Positions 8,066 to 18,654 of a stretch of DNA of 64,000 nucleotides are shown here, piece by piece. The stretch spans positions 62,001-126,000 of the forward strand of contig NZ_JAKWBF010000007.1 in NCBI RefSeq assembly GCF_022513585.1, in the 5' to 3' direction. Both the position numbers and the translations under genes were made by a program. Numbering within the stretch: the first letter of the stretch is position 1; each line of letters opens with the position of its first letter. Below the pieces are notes generated by a model. That model searched no databases. It saw only the letters and a program-made list of their open reading frames with translations, and was not told the origin of the DNA. The DNA is from Gordonia gummivorans (GTDB taxonomy: Bacteria > Actinomycetota > Actinomycetes > Mycobacteriales > Mycobacteriaceae).

Positions 8066-8788
8066 TCAGTGATCGGCGAGATAGATGGCTCGCGCGGCGA
8101 TGTCGCCGAGATCGAGGTGTCCGTCGCCGTCGACCGAGATGGTGATGGTGCCCGCGAACGGTCGCTTCTCGGCGACGGTGAGAACGCTGTCGAGCGCCAC
8201 CCCGACCTCGTCGAAGTAGCGGAGCATCTCCGGGTCGTCGTCGGAAATCCTTGCCACCGTGCCGGATTCGCCGGATTCCAGGTCGGACAGGAGGCGCAGG
8301 TCTGGACTGGGCACCGAGCCGTCGAGGGCCGGGATCGGATCGCCGTGCGGATCCCGGTCGGGGTGGCCGAGTTTCGCGTCGAGCCGAGCCATGAGTCGAT
8401 CGGACACGGCGTGCTCCAGAACCTCGGCCTCGTCGTGGACCTCGTCCCAGCCGTAGCCGAGTTCGCGCACCAGAAATGTCTCGAGCAACCGATGACGGCG
8501 CACCATCAGGATCGCCGCGGTCCGGCCTTCCTCCGTCAGCGTGACCGCGCCGTAGCGTTCATGCGAAACCAGGCCCTGGTCGGCGAGTTTGCGGATCGCC
8601 TCCGACGCCGTCGAGGGGGAGACCGCGAGTTTCTCGGCGAGCATCTTGGTGGTCACCTTGACGTCGGCCCACTCCTGGGTCGTCCAGATGATCTTGAGGT
8701 AATCCTGCGTGACCGACGACAGCTCGGTCACCGGTCGCTCGGTGGCCGCCGGTTTCGTTCGCGGTGTGGACGCGCGGGAATTCGGCAT
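8066..8788 (-). CDS. mntR: DtxR-family metal-dependent repressor (MntR/SirR-like)
   Basis: 240 residues. An N-terminal winged helix (about 25-80; VSPSTASEAIRKLADQGLV is the recognition region), a dimerisation and metal-binding domain with the helix EAEVLEHAVSDRL, and a C-terminal FeoA/SH3-like domain (about 170-238). It is expected to repress manganese or iron uptake genes when metal-loaded. M. tuberculosis Rv2788 has the same position near ribF. Divergent from ribF, with a shared upstream region. A TerC-type exporter behind a manganese riboswitch lies elsewhere in the window. Confidence 0.88.
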   Translation of the reverse strand: MPNSRASTPRTKPAATERPVTELSSVTQDYLKIIWTTQEWADVKVTTKMLAEKLAVSPSTASEAIRKLADQGLVSHERYGAVTLTEEGRTAAILMVRRHRLLETFLVRELGYGWDEVHDEAEVLEHAVSDRLMARLDAKLGHPDRDPHGDPIPALDGSVPSPDLRLLSDLESGESGTVARISDDDPEMLRYFDEVGVALDSVLTVAEKRPFAGTITISVDGDGHLDLGDIAARAIYLADH

Positions 8789-8955
8789 GCCTTGACTCTA
8801 TCGTTCCCGACGGGCACACAGCCCAGTCAACAGGCGGTGGCGTCAGGGTGGTGGGCGCCGATGTCCGACATCGTGATGGATTGCGGGCGAACTGTTTGCC
8901 AACGGCGTCGGGCTGTCGGTGGTTTGCAGACCGTCGTGGTCGTAGGCTGGTGCGC

Positions 8956-9921
8956 GTGTTGCGATGGCGAGGTCTCGACGACATCCCTGCGGATTGGGGG
9001 AGATGCGTGGTCACCATCGGTGTCTTCGATGGAGTGCACCGCGGTCACGCTCAATTGATCAGTGCGGCGACGACAGCCGCGCGCGAGCGTGGTGTGCCGT
9101 CGGTGCTGATGACGTTCGATCCGCATCCGGCCGAGGTGGTCCGGCCAGGTTCGCATCCGCCGCAACTGACGACGCTGACCCGCCGGGCCGAACTCGCCGA
9201 GGAACTCGGCATCGACGTCTTCTGTGTGATGCCGTTCACGCCGGAGCTGGCGTCGCGCTCTCCGAAGGACTTCGCCCACGATGTGCTGGTCGAGAGTCTG
9301 CACGCGGCCGACGTCGTGGTCGGTGCCAACTTCACGTTCGGCAAGAAGGCCGCGGGTGATGTTGCGAAGCTGACCGAACTCGGGGCGAAGTTCGGGTTCG
9401 AGGTGCAGGCGATCTCGTTGTTCGGTGAGCATGCCGTCACCTTCAGCTCCACCTACATCCGGTCGTGTGTTGCGGCCGGCGATGTCGACGCCGCCGCCGA
9501 GGCGCTCGGGCGGCCGCATCGCGTCGAGGGTGTGGTTGTTCGTGGTGACGGACGCGGTCGTGAATTGGGTTTTCCGACAGCCAATGTCGCGCCTCCCATG
9601 TACGCGGCGATCCCGGCCGATGGTGTCTACGCAGCGTGGTTCACGGTTCTCGGCGCCGGACCCGTGGTGGGTCAGGTGGCGCCGGGGGAGCGTTATCAGG
9701 CAGCCGTGTCGGTGGGTACCAATCCCACGTTCTCGGGCCGCACCAGGACGGTGGAGGCCTTCGTCCTCGACGCGTCTGCCGATCTGTACGGACAGCACGT
9801 CGCCGTGGACTTCGTCAGCCGCATCCGCGCGATGGAGGCCTACTCCAGCGTCGACGCGCTCATCGATGCGATCGCCGCCGACGTCGACAAGACCCGGGCG
9901 ATCCTGACCGCCGAGCAGTGA
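8956..9921 (+). CDS. ribF: Bifunctional riboflavin kinase / FMN adenylyltransferase
   Basis: About 321 residues. It converts riboflavin to FMN and FMN to FAD. The N-terminal nucleotidyltransferase domain shows GVFDGVHRGH (about 21-30) and TFDPHP. The C-terminal kinase domain starts near residue 185 with GDGRGRELGFPTANV. The frame is open far upstream. GTG codons at 8950 and 8956 give the expected N-terminus (VLRWRGLDDIP); I chose 8956. rpsO follows after about 110 bases. Confidence 0.94.
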   Translation: MLRWRGLDDIPADWGRCVVTIGVFDGVHRGHAQLISAATTAARERGVPSVLMTFDPHPAEVVRPGSHPPQLTTLTRRAELAEELGIDVFCVMPFTPELASRSPKDFAHDVLVESLHAADVVVGANFTFGKKAAGDVAKLTELGAKFGFEVQAISLFGEHAVTFSSTYIRSCVAAGDVDAAAEALGRPHRVEGVVVRGDGRGRELGFPTANVAPPMYAAIPADGVYAAWFTVLGAGPVVGQVAPGERYQAAVSVGTNPTFSGRTRTVEAFVLDASADLYGQHVAVDFVSRIRAMEAYSSVDALIDAIAADVDKTRAILTAEQ

Positions 9922-10034
9922 CGATTTGGGTGCCCGCGGTTGCCGCTGGTAGCCTGGTCAATCGGCGTTGCTGCAGTCCGCGGCGGCACGTCAGGAGTTT
10001 GCGAACGCGGCACTGAGAAGTTCAGGAGAACACC

Positions 10035-10304
10035 ATGGCACTGACTGCTGCCGAGAAGAAGACCATCCTCACCGAGTACGGCCTCCACGAGACCGACACC
10101 GGTTCCCCCGAGGCGCAGGTCGCGATGCTGACCAAGCGTATCACCGACCTCACCGAGCACCTCAAGCAGCACAAGCACGACCACCACAGCCGTCGTGGCC
10201 TGCTGCTGCTGGTCGGCCGTCGCCGCCGTCTGCTCAAGTACGTCGCCAAGGTCGACATCGAGCGCTACCGCTCGCTGATCGAGCGCCTCGGCCTGCGTCG
10301 CTGA
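10035..10304 (+). CDS. rpsO: 30S ribosomal protein S15
   Basis: 89 residues, the standard length, with the conserved [18 protein letters not shown] and [18 protein letters not shown]. It binds the central domain of 16S rRNA and, in E. coli, represses its own translation. AGGAG (10023-10027) precedes the ATG. A strong terminator follows, separating it from pnp. Confidence 0.98.
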   Translation: MALTAAEKKTILTEYGLHETDTGSPEAQVAMLTKRITDLTEHLKQHKHDHHSRRGLLLLVGRRRRLLKYVAKVDIERYRSLIERLGLRR

Positions 10305-10321
10305 GACCACATTTTTCGCAC

Positions 10322-10362
10322 ACCGGCCGCGTTTCCCGACCTCGGAGACGCGGCCGGTTTGT
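10322..10362 (+). terminator. Rho-independent terminator after rpsO
   Basis: An 11-bp perfect stem: ACCGGCCGCGT (10322-10332) pairs with ACGCGGCCGGT (10348-10358), followed by a short T-rich tail. Confidence 0.85.
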
Positions 10363-10673
10363 ACTGTCAGGACCTGTGACCGCGCGATGATAAACTGACA
10401 GATGGATCGTTGCCGTGCAGTCCTACGGGCGTGACGACGAATGAAGATCGGTCCTCGGTAGTGGCCGCCGGAACCCAGATTGTTCCGGCCGCTTCGATCG
10501 ATGGCCGTCTGAGCATTCACTCCGGCCGTCGACTCACATGGCACGTTCCGGGCTGGTTTTCGCGTGCGCGAGTACGTGTACGTGACCTGCCCATATCCGC
10601 ATAAACAGGCCGCCCGATGCGGCCATCACCACGGCCGCACGATGCGGCCGTCACGAAGGGATCTACACCCCAC
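10363..10673 (+). promoter_or_regulatory. pnp leader with competing GC hairpins
   Basis: About 310 bases before pnp with no good gene. CGATGCGGCC occurs twice (10615-10624 and 10640-10649). The GGCCGC between them (10633-10638) can pair with either flanking GCGGCC, giving two mutually exclusive stems just before the ribosome binding site GAAGGGA (10655-10661). pnp messages are autoregulated through leader structure in other bacteria; whether that happens here is inference. Confidence 0.45.
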
Positions 10674-12986
10674 ATGACAGATGTGACCACCACCGAAGGT
10701 CTCGAAGACTACGACGAGGCCATCACCGAAGCCACCGCCATCATCGACAATGGCAGCTTCGGTACCCGCACCATCCGTTTCGAGACCGGGCGTCTCGCCC
10801 TGCAGGCCGCCGGTTCGGTGACCGCTTACCTCGACGACGAGAACATGCTGCTGTCGACGACCACGGCGTCGAAGCACCCGAAGGAGCACTTCGACTTCTT
10901 CCCCCTGACCGTGGACGTCGAGGAGCGGATGTATGCCGCCGGACGTATCCCCGGATCGTTCTTCCGCCGCGAAGGCCGCCCGTCGACCGACGCGATCCTC
11001 ACCTGCCGCCTGATCGACCGCCCGCTGCGCCCGTCCTTCGTCGACGGTCTGCGTAACGAGATCCAGGTCGTCGTCACGGTGATGAGCCTGAACCCGAATG
11101 ACCTCTACGACGTCGTCGCGATCAACGCGGCGTCGGCCTCCACCCAGCTCGCGGGCCTGCCGTTCTCCGGTCCGGTCGGCGGCGTGCGCGTCGCGCTCAT
11201 CCCCACGGAAGAGAACAAGGCCGGCCAGTGGGTCGCGTTCCCGACCGTCGAACAGCTCGAAGGCGCCGTCTTCGACATGGTCGTCGCCGGACGCATCGTG
11301 GGCGGTGAAGGCGATTCGGACGCCGGGAGCGGAGCGAGCGGGTCCATTGATACCGCCGACGTCGCGATCATGATGGTCGAGGCCGAGGCCACCGAAAACG
11401 TCATCGACATCATCGCCGGCGGCGCGCAGGCCCCGACCGAGGCGATCGTCGCCGAGGGTCTCGAGGCTGCCAAGCCGTTCATCGCGCGTCTGTGCGAGGC
11501 GCAGAAGTCGCTGGCCGCCGCTGCGGCCAAGGAGACCGGCGAGTTCCCGCTGTTCCCGCCGTACGCACAGGATGCCTACGACGCCGTCGAAGGTGCCGCC
11601 AAGGACCGCCTGTCGGAGATCCTCACGATCCCCGGCAAGCAGGAGCGCGACGAGAAGACCGACGAGCTCAAGGACGACATCCTCGGACAGCTCGGCGAGC
11701 AGTTCGAGGGCCGCGAGAAGGAGATCGGCGCGGCCTACCGCTCGGTCACCAAGAAGCTGGTGCGCCAGCGCATCCTGACCGACCACTTCCGCATCGACGG
11801 TCGCGGCATCACCGACATCCGGTCGCTGTCGGCCGAGGTCGCCGTGATCCCGCGTGCGCACGGAAGCGCCCTGTTCGAGCGTGGCGAGACCCAGATCCTG
11901 GGCGTCACCACCCTCGACATGGTCAAGATGGCGCAGCAGATCGACTCGCTCGGACCCGAGACGTCCAAGCGCTACATGCACCACTACAACTTCCCGCCGT
12001 ATTCGACCGGTGAGACCGGTCGTGTGGGATCGCCGAAGCGTCGCGAGATCGGCCACGGCGCGCTCGCCGAGCGTGCCCTGTCGCCGGTCATCCCGAGCGT
12101 CGAGGACTTCCCATACGCGATCCGTCAGGTGTCCGAGGCGCTCGGCTCCAACGGTTCGACCTCGATGGGTTCGGTGTGTGCGTCGACCATGTCGCTGCTC
12201 AATGCCGGTGTGCCGCTGCGCGCCCCGGTGGCCGGTATCGCGATGGGTCTCGTGAGTGACACCGTCGACGGGGAGACCCGCTACGTCGCCCTCACCGACA
12301 TCCTCGGCGCCGAAGATGCCTTCGGCGACATGGACTTCAAGGTCGCCGGCACCAAGGACTTCGTCACCGCCCTGCAGCTCGACACCAAGCTCGACGGCAT
12401 TCCGTCGCAGGTGCTCGCGGGTGCGCTCAGCCAGGCCAAGGACGCCCGGCTGACCATCCTGGACGTGATGGCCGAGGCCATCGACGAGCCCGACGAGATG
12501 AGCCCGTACGCGCCGCGCATCACCACCGTGAAGATCCCGATGGACAAGATCGGTGAGCTGATCGGCCCCAAGGGCAAGACGATCAACGGCATCACCGAGG
12601 AGACCGGCGCCAACATCTCCATCGAGGACGACGGCACCGTGTTCGTCGGTGCCACCGACGGACCGTCGGCGCAGGCTGCGATCGATCGCATCAACGCGAT
12701 CGCCAACCCGCAGCTGCCGAAGGTGGGCGAGCGCTTCCTGGGCACGGTCGTCAAGACCACCGCCTTCGGTGCGTTCGTGTCGTTGCTCCCGGGTCGCGAT
12801 GGCCTGGTGCACATCTCCAAGCTCGGCAAGGGCAAGCGGATCAACAAGGTCGAGGACGTCGTGAACGTCGGCTCCAAGCTCCGTGTGGAGATCGCCGACA
12901 TCGACGACCGCGGCAAGATCAGCCTGGTCCCGGTCGACGAGAGCAAGGACGAGGCTCCGGCCGAGGCGGCCACCGCCGACGCCTGA
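10674..12986 (+). CDS. pnp: Polyribonucleotide nucleotidyltransferase (PNPase)
   Basis: 770 residues; phosphorolytic 3'-5' exoribonuclease of RNA turnover. Domains in order: first RNase PH core (about 20-160), helical domain, catalytic RNase PH core (about 350-560), KH domain (about 620-680, with the motif [14 protein letters not shown]) and S1 domain (about 685-755, [24 protein letters not shown]). The ATG at 10674 gives MTDVTTTEG; an upstream in-frame start at 10617 lies in the hairpin region. A short Gly/Ser/Asp-rich stretch (about 212-230, [15 protein letters not shown]) is inserted in the first core, just before [13 protein letters not shown]. Confidence 0.96.
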   Translation: MTDVTTTEGLEDYDEAITEATAIIDNGSFGTRTIRFETGRLALQAAGSVTAYLDDENMLLSTTTASKHPKEHFDFFPLTVDVEERMYAAGRIPGSFFRREGRPSTDAILTCRLIDRPLRPSFVDGLRNEIQVVVTVMSLNPNDLYDVVAINAASASTQLAGLPFSGPVGGVRVALIPTEENKAGQWVAFPTVEQLEGAVFDMVVAGRIVGGEGDSDAGSGASGSIDTADVAIMMVEAEATENVIDIIAGGAQAPTEAIVAEGLEAAKPFIARLCEAQKSLAAAAAKETGEFPLFPPYAQDAYDAVEGAAKDRLSEILTIPGKQERDEKTDELKDDILGQLGEQFEGREKEIGAAYRSVTKKLVRQRILTDHFRIDGRGITDIRSLSAEVAVIPRAHGSALFERGETQILGVTTLDMVKMAQQIDSLGPETSKRYMHHYNFPPYSTGETGRVGSPKRREIGHGALAERALSPVIPSVEDFPYAIRQVSEALGSNGSTSMGSVCASTMSLLNAGVPLRAPVAGIAMGLVSDTVDGETRYVALTDILGAEDAFGDMDFKVAGTKDFVTALQLDTKLDGIPSQVLAGALSQAKDARLTILDVMAEAIDEPDEMSPYAPRITTVKIPMDKIGELIGPKGKTINGITEETGANISIEDDGTVFVGATDGPSAQAAIDRINAIANPQLPKVGERFLGTVVKTTAFGAFVSLLPGRDGLVHISKLGKGKRINKVEDVVNVGSKLRVEIADIDDRGKISLVPVDESKDEAPAEAATADA

Positions 12987-13008
12987 TCGTTGCGCGTCTG
13001 ATCTGAGG

Positions 13009-13046
13009 CGGCCCGCCATCCGGTGACCCGGGTGGCGGGCCGTTTC
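13009..13046 (+). terminator. Terminator after pnp
   Basis: A 10-bp perfect stem: CGGCCCGCCA (13009-13018) pairs with TGGCGGGCCG (13033-13042), followed by TTTC. Confidence 0.8.
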
Positions 13047-13062
13047 TCCTAGTATTTCGGGT

Positions 13063-14532
13063 ATGGACAGGAGTGTCGACAAGCTGACGGTCGCTCGGCG
13101 GCGCGATGCCGTCGATGCGGTCGGTGGCACGGTGGCCGAGCTGATCCACACACCGCCGGTCGTCGGTACGCCCGACCTCACTGTCCGCGACGCGGCATCG
13201 CTGATGACCGATCGTGGCCAGGACTACATGGTGGTGCCGCTCGACGACGGTCGGCACGGACTGCTGACCGACGCCGACATCCGTGTGCGGGTGGTCGCGG
13301 AAGGGCGCAGCCTCGACACCCCCCTCGTCGAGGTGCTCGACACCGCTGCCCTCGTCGTACCGCACGACACGCCGTCGGTCGAGGCACTGACCGAATTGCT
13401 GGAACGCAATCTGGCGGTGATCCCGGTGGTGGATGCCGCGGGTGTCGTGATCGGGGTGGTCGCACCGTCGGATTTCGTTGCGGCACCGGCCGGTACGGGG
13501 ATGACGCTGCGTGGACAGATCGCGCGCGCGACCACCGCCGCGGATGTGGCCGGGCACGCGCGCCGAACGCCGCAGCTCGTAGCCGACCTCGTGCGTCGTG
13601 GGCGGCCGGTGCACGAGATCACCCGGGTGCTGTCCTTCATCAACGACACCATCGTGCGTCGCGGCCTCGAACTTGTCCTCGCCGACGACCCGGCGGTGAA
13701 CGCCAAAGCGCTGACCTGGTTGTCGCTGGGCAGCAATGCGCGCCGTGAACCGGTGCTCAGTTCGGATGTGGATTCTGCTGTGTCGCTCGCAGATTCAGTG
13801 TCCGACGACGAGGTGGCCGGCTACCGCGCGGCGTTCGGGCGTCTCGACGACGTGTTGCGTGACGCCGGGATGCGTATCGACACCAACGGTGCGCTGGCGT
13901 CGATGCCGCTGTTCACCCGCACGCACACACAGTGGCGGACGGCGGCGGTCGGCTGGATCGACGATCCGCTGGAGAACAAGGGCATGATCTTCACGTCGCT
14001 GATGCTCGATGCCCGCGCGATCTGGGGTGCATCCGGTCCGGGCGCCGCGGGCGAGATGCTGAGTGATCTGCGTTCACACCCGCGCACCCTGAGTCTTCTG
14101 CTACAGGAATCGCTGGCCACCAAGGCGCGGATGCGGTCGATCCGAGATGTGTTGACGCGCAACGACACCTTCGACATCAAGCACCACGCCCTGACGCCGG
14201 TGGTCAACATCGCACGGTGGGCTGCATTGAGCGTCGGGTCGAGTGCGTTGGACACCCGGTCGCGATTGGTGGCCGCGTCGGGCAGCGAAATGCTCTCCGA
14301 CGATCAGGCCGGCACTCTCATCGAGGTGTTCGATGTGCTGCAACGTGTCCGGTTGACGTATCAGGTGGCGCAGTTCGATCAGGGTGAGCAGGTCACCGAC
14401 GAACTGTCGATGCGGCGGCTTTCCCCATTGGATCGGAGCCTGGTCGCGCAAGCCGTGCGGGAGATCGCCGGTGCCCAACGACGTTTGGCGAACATGAGTC
14501 AGTACGTTCCGATCGGTGAGCAGAGCGACTGA
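13063..14532 (+). CDS. CBS-domain protein with DUF294 nucleotidyltransferase-like domain
   Basis: 489 residues. Two CBS motifs (about residues 25-145; note DRGQDYMVVPLDDGRHGLLTD and AVIPVVDAAGVVIGVVAPSDF) precede a nucleotidyltransferase-like domain carrying GSNARREPVLSSDVDSAVSL (about 225-245) and a DUF294 C-terminal part. Family knowledge: CBS pairs bind adenine nucleotides, and the GS..R.E..SD.D pattern is that of GlnD-like transferases. The target is unknown. The ATG follows the pnp terminator, so it has its own promoter. Confidence 0.85.
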   Translation: MDRSVDKLTVARRRDAVDAVGGTVAELIHTPPVVGTPDLTVRDAASLMTDRGQDYMVVPLDDGRHGLLTDADIRVRVVAEGRSLDTPLVEVLDTAALVVPHDTPSVEALTELLERNLAVIPVVDAAGVVIGVVAPSDFVAAPAGTGMTLRGQIARATTAADVAGHARRTPQLVADLVRRGRPVHEITRVLSFINDTIVRRGLELVLADDPAVNAKALTWLSLGSNARREPVLSSDVDSAVSLADSVSDDEVAGYRAAFGRLDDVLRDAGMRIDTNGALASMPLFTRTHTQWRTAAVGWIDDPLENKGMIFTSLMLDARAIWGASGPGAAGEMLSDLRSHPRTLSLLLQESLATKARMRSIRDVLTRNDTFDIKHHALTPVVNIARWAALSVGSSALDTRSRLVAASGSEMLSDDQAGTLIEVFDVLQRVRLTYQVAQFDQGEQVTDELSMRRLSPLDRSLVAQAVREIAGAQRRLANMSQYVPIGEQSD

Positions 14533-14538
14533 GTTCCC

Positions 14539-15309
14539 ATGTGTCTGATCTTGTTCGCCTGGAACGCCCACCCGCGGTATCGACTTGTCGTCGCGGCGAA
14601 TCGCGATGAGTTCCACCGGCGTCGGACGCGGGCCCTGGCTCGATGGTCGGATTTGCCGGTGATCGGCGGACGTGACGTGTTGGCCGGCGGCACCTGGATG
14701 GGCATCCACGCCGAAACTCCTGCGCGCGCAGCGATGGTCACCAATGTCCGCGTCGGGCCGGCGAAGCGGTTGGGTGTGCGTTCGCGTGGGGAGTTGCCGG
14801 TGGACTTCCTGCTCGGGGCCGGTACGCCCGAATCCTTTGCTCTCGCTGCACGCGCCGACGCGGCCGACTTCGATCCGGTCAACCTGCTCGTTGCCGACGA
14901 AGCGCAGATGTGGTGGATGACCAATCGCCCAGAACCGAGGGCCGAGCGCGTGTCGGACGGAGTACACGGTCTGTCGAACGGCGCGTTGGACAGCGACTGG
15001 CCGAAGGTGACCGACGGCGCCGCGGCGATGGCCGTTCTGGTGCAGGCGGATTCGGGTGCGGAATCCTCTGTTGAACCCTATCTCGAATTGCTCGCCGATC
15101 AGCGCCGTCCGGACAAGGCACGATTGCCGGATACCGGCGTACCCAAGGCGTTCGAGGCCGACCTGTCACCGATTTTCGTCAACATGCCCGGCTACGGCAC
15201 CCGCGCGTCGACCGTGCTGCGTGTCGGATACGACGGTCACGGCGACATCACCGAACGACGCTACGGCTGGCGCGGCCGACAACGAGGAACGACGACTGTG
15301 CGCTTCTGA
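14539..15309 (+). CDS. NRDE family protein (TANGO2-like)
   Basis: 256 residues starting MCLILFAWNAHPRYRLVVAANRDEFHRR, with the diagnostic NRDE at residues 21-24 and GGTWMGIH. The fold resembles Ntn hydrolases. The eukaryotic relative TANGO2 is implicated in haem trafficking, but the bacterial role is unknown. It starts 6 bases after the CBS-DUF294 gene and is likely co-transcribed with it. Convergent with ald, with stop codons back to back. Confidence 0.87.
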   Translation: MCLILFAWNAHPRYRLVVAANRDEFHRRRTRALARWSDLPVIGGRDVLAGGTWMGIHAETPARAAMVTNVRVGPAKRLGVRSRGELPVDFLLGAGTPESFALAARADAADFDPVNLLVADEAQMWWMTNRPEPRAERVSDGVHGLSNGALDSDWPKVTDGAAAMAVLVQADSGAESSVEPYLELLADQRRPDKARLPDTGVPKAFEADLSPIFVNMPGYGTRASTVLRVGYDGHGDITERRYGWRGRQRGTTTVRF

Positions 15310-16410
15310 CTATGCGTTTGCGACGGGGATGTCCAGTGCCGCACCGACTTCTGGTGAGTACAGCTCTCCCGCATGCGTGCTGAGTCCGGCGGCCAGGGTG
15401 GCGTCGGACCGGCAGGCCTGCTCCCAGCCCTGATCGGCGAGGCGCAAGACGTAGGGGAGGGTTGCGCCGATGAGCGCCTGCGTCGAGGTGCGTGCCACGG
15501 TGCCGGGCATGTTGGCCACACAGTAGAAGACGGTGTCGTGGACGGAGAAGGTCGGGTCGTCGTGCGTGGTGGGACGCGAGTCCTCGAAGCAGCCGCCCTG
15601 GTCGATCGCGATGTCGACCAGCACCGCGCCCGGCTTCATCCGCGCCACCAGTGAGTTCGGGACGAGGACAGGGGCTTTGGCGCCCGGCACCAGGACCGCG
15701 CCGATGACGAGGTCGGCGGTCACGATGGCCTCCGACAGCGCGAGCGACGTGCTGTAGCGGGTGTGTACGCGTCCGCCGAATCGGGCGTCGACAGCGCGGA
15801 GCTTGGTGATGTCGAGGTCGAAGACGGTGACCTGCGCACCCATGCCAACCGCGATGGTCGCCGCGTTCACGCCGCTGACGCCACCGCCGATGATGACGAC
15901 CTGCGCGGGTTCGGTGCCGGGCACGCCACCCATGAGAACGCCGCGTCCGCCCTCAGATCGCATGAGGTGATAGGCGCCGACCTGTGGCGCCAGACGCCCG
16001 GCGACCTCACTCATCGGTGCGAGCAGCGGCAGCGAGCCGTCGGCAGCACGGACCGTCTCGTAGGCGATCGCGGTGGTACCCGACGACAGCAGTGCGTCGG
16101 TGCAGGCCCGGCTCGCCGCGAGGTGGAGGTAGGTGAACAGGGTCTGGTCGGCACGCATGAGGCCGTACTCGGCCTCGATGGGCTCCTTGACCTTGAGGAG
16201 GAGATCGGCCTGCTCCCACACCTCGGCAGCGGTCCCGAGGATCTGGGCACCGGCGGCTTTGAAGTCGCGGTCGTCGATGGCCGAGCCTTCACCGGCGCCG
16301 GCTTGCACCACGACCTCGTGGCCATGACGGTGCAGTTCGGCGACACCTGCGGGGGTCGCGGCGACGCGGTACTCGTTGTTCTTGATCTCGGTGGGGATTC
16401 CGACGCGCAT
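15310..16410 (-). CDS. ald: Alanine dehydrogenase
   Basis: 366 residues. NAD-dependent reversible deamination of L-alanine to pyruvate and ammonium; in mycobacteria also linked to redox balance in low oxygen. The start [17 protein letters not shown] and the Rossmann motif [14 protein letters not shown] are typical. The ATG at 16410 is chosen; the 40 extra upstream codons are AT-rich promoter sequence. Divergent from the Lrp/AsnC regulator, as are ald and aldR in M. tuberculosis (Rv2780-Rv2779c). Confidence 0.96.
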   Translation of the reverse strand: MRVGIPTEIKNNEYRVAATPAGVAELHRHGHEVVVQAGAGEGSAIDDRDFKAAGAQILGTAAEVWEQADLLLKVKEPIEAEYGLMRADQTLFTYLHLAASRACTDALLSSGTTAIAYETVRAADGSLPLLAPMSEVAGRLAPQVGAYHLMRSEGGRGVLMGGVPGTEPAQVVIIGGGVSGVNAATIAVGMGAQVTVFDLDITKLRAVDARFGGRVHTRYSTSLALSEAIVTADLVIGAVLVPGAKAPVLVPNSLVARMKPGAVLVDIAIDQGGCFEDSRPTTHDDPTFSVHDTVFYCVANMPGTVARTSTQALIGATLPYVLRLADQGWEQACRSDATLAAGLSTHAGELYSPEVGAALDIPVANA

Positions 16411-16573
16411 GATGTCTCCGATTCGTCGTGTTGGTGCTTCGGGCTGTTTCGGGGAACGCTCGTCGCTGAACGTGTAACCAGACTGAAGGAACATCGGAAT
16501 CAGTACAATATTGATGTAGAAAATTCTCACAGATGTGGAAGCTACTGAAGATTAGCTAGTTGAGGAGGTTCTG
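16411..16573. promoter_or_regulatory. ald-aldR divergent control region
   Basis: 163 bases, clearly richer in A/T than their surroundings, between ald and its likely regulator. It includes the palindrome CAATATTG (16506-16513). A ribosome binding site GAGGAGG at 16562-16568 serves aldR. In mycobacteria AldR binds several sites in this gap; the exact sites here are not resolved. Confidence 0.6.
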
Positions 16574-17056
16574 GTGCCCCCGGTTTCGAAGGATGTTCAG
16601 CCTGCCGAACTCGACGCGACCGACCGCGCGCTGCTGCGCCTTCTGCAGGCCGATGCGCGCATGCCCAACAACGAGCTCGCCCAGCGGGTCGGCATCGCCC
16701 CGTCCACCTGCCACGGCCGGGTCCGGCGCCTCATCGACAGCGGGGTGATCCGAGGATTCTTCGCCGACGTCGACCCGGCGGCGGTCGGCCGTCCGCTGCG
16801 CGCCATGGTCGCAGTGAGCCTGCAATCGGATGCCCGGGGGCAGATCCGCCGATTCGTCGGCGAGATCGCCACCCACGACGAGGTGATCGACGTGTTCTTC
16901 CTCGCCGGCACCGACGACTACCTACTCCACGTCGCCACCGCCGACACCGAGACGCTGCGGCAGTTCGTCGAGATGCTCAACGGCCGACGTGAGGTCGCGG
17001 GCACCACCACGTCACTCGTCTTCGACCATCGCCGTGGTGGCGCGCCGATCTACTGA
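16574..17056 (+). CDS. aldR: Lrp/AsnC-family regulator (AldR-like)
   Basis: 160 residues. N-terminal helix-turn-helix (about 15-62; IAPSTCHGRVRRLIDSGVI is the recognition region) and a C-terminal RAM ligand-binding domain (FLAGTDDYLLHVAT). It is expected to control the divergent ald gene in response to amino acids such as alanine. GTG start with a strong GAGGAGG 5 bases before it. Confidence 0.9.
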   Translation: MPPVSKDVQPAELDATDRALLRLLQADARMPNNELAQRVGIAPSTCHGRVRRLIDSGVIRGFFADVDPAAVGRPLRAMVAVSLQSDARGQIRRFVGEIATHDEVIDVFFLAGTDDYLLHVATADTETLRQFVEMLNGRREVAGTTTSLVFDHRRGGAPIY

Positions 17057-17114
17057 ACGTTCCGCGGAACGCGGTTGTGCGGTGACACAGTGACAAGTCG
17101 GCGATACTTCTGCA

Positions 17115-17867
17115 ATGACTGGAGCAGCGAGCATCCTTCGCGTCGCTGCCGGGCAGCCCGCACTTGTCGGGGATCTGGATTCAACAGTGGCGGCGCATGC
17201 AGCGATGATCCGTGCGGCCGCATCAGATCTGATCGTCTTTCCGGAACTGTCGCTCACCGGGTATCGCTTCGATGCCGCACTTGTGGACGTGTTGCGTGAT
17301 CGTGCAGTCCTGCGGCCGCTGATCGACGCGTGCGCCGACGTGCACGGGATCGCGTTGGTCGGCGCGCCAGTCGGTGGCCCGTCGATAGCCACTGTGCAGG
17401 TCGACGCGGATGGGCTGCGGATCGCTTACCGAAAGGTCAATCTGGGTGCCGGGGAGGCGCAGCACTTTCAGCGGGGTGCTGGGCCGGCCGTGATCGACGT
17501 GCACGGATGGCGTGTCGGACTGGCGATCTGCCGAGACACCGGTATCGAACAGCACACCCGAGAACTGACTGCGTTGGGCATCGATGTCTATGCGTGCGGT
17601 GTCGTGCACCACCGAAACGAGCTCGACGAGCAAGAACGTCGGGCGCAGCACATCGCGACGTCGGCAAAGGTGCCGGTGGTGTTGGCGAGCTTCGCCGGTC
17701 CGACCGGGGAGGGCTACGCCGACACCGCCGGGCAATCGTCGATCTGGGCTGAAGATGGATCGGTCATCGGCCGGGCGGGTGAGGAGCCCGGCGAGTTCAC
17801 AACAGCAATCCTCCGCCGTCAGGTGCCCGCCGACCGTCGGACCCATCGGTCTCGATCACTACACTGA
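17115..17867 (+). CDS. Carbon-nitrogen hydrolase (nitrilase superfamily)
   Basis: 250 residues with the Glu-Lys-Cys triad: E in VFPELSLTGY (about 45), K in YRKVNL (about 106) and C in LAICRDTG (about 138). Such enzymes hydrolyse amides or nitriles; the substrate is not evident. The sequence after about residue 235 (RTHRSRSLH) looks untypical and may be a random extension. dapB starts 31 bases later in the same direction. Confidence 0.85.
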   Translation: MTGAASILRVAAGQPALVGDLDSTVAAHAAMIRAAASDLIVFPELSLTGYRFDAALVDVLRDRAVLRPLIDACADVHGIALVGAPVGGPSIATVQVDADGLRIAYRKVNLGAGEAQHFQRGAGPAVIDVHGWRVGLAICRDTGIEQHTRELTALGIDVYACGVVHHRNELDEQERRAQHIATSAKVPVVLASFAGPTGEGYADTAGQSSIWAEDGSVIGRAGEEPGEFTTAILRRQVPADRRTHRSRSLH

Positions 17868-18650
<783 letters not shown>

Positions 18651-18654
18651 GCCG

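Noticed and set aside
7596..8145. Several short frames in the gap before mntR on both strands
   Set aside because: No family pattern, no ribosome binding site, and the region contains repeats and palindromes instead.
10626..13181. 851-codon open frame opposite pnp
   Set aside because: Antisense of a highly conserved gene; His/Asp/Arg/Gly-biased composition typical of the reverse strand of high-GC genes and no domain.
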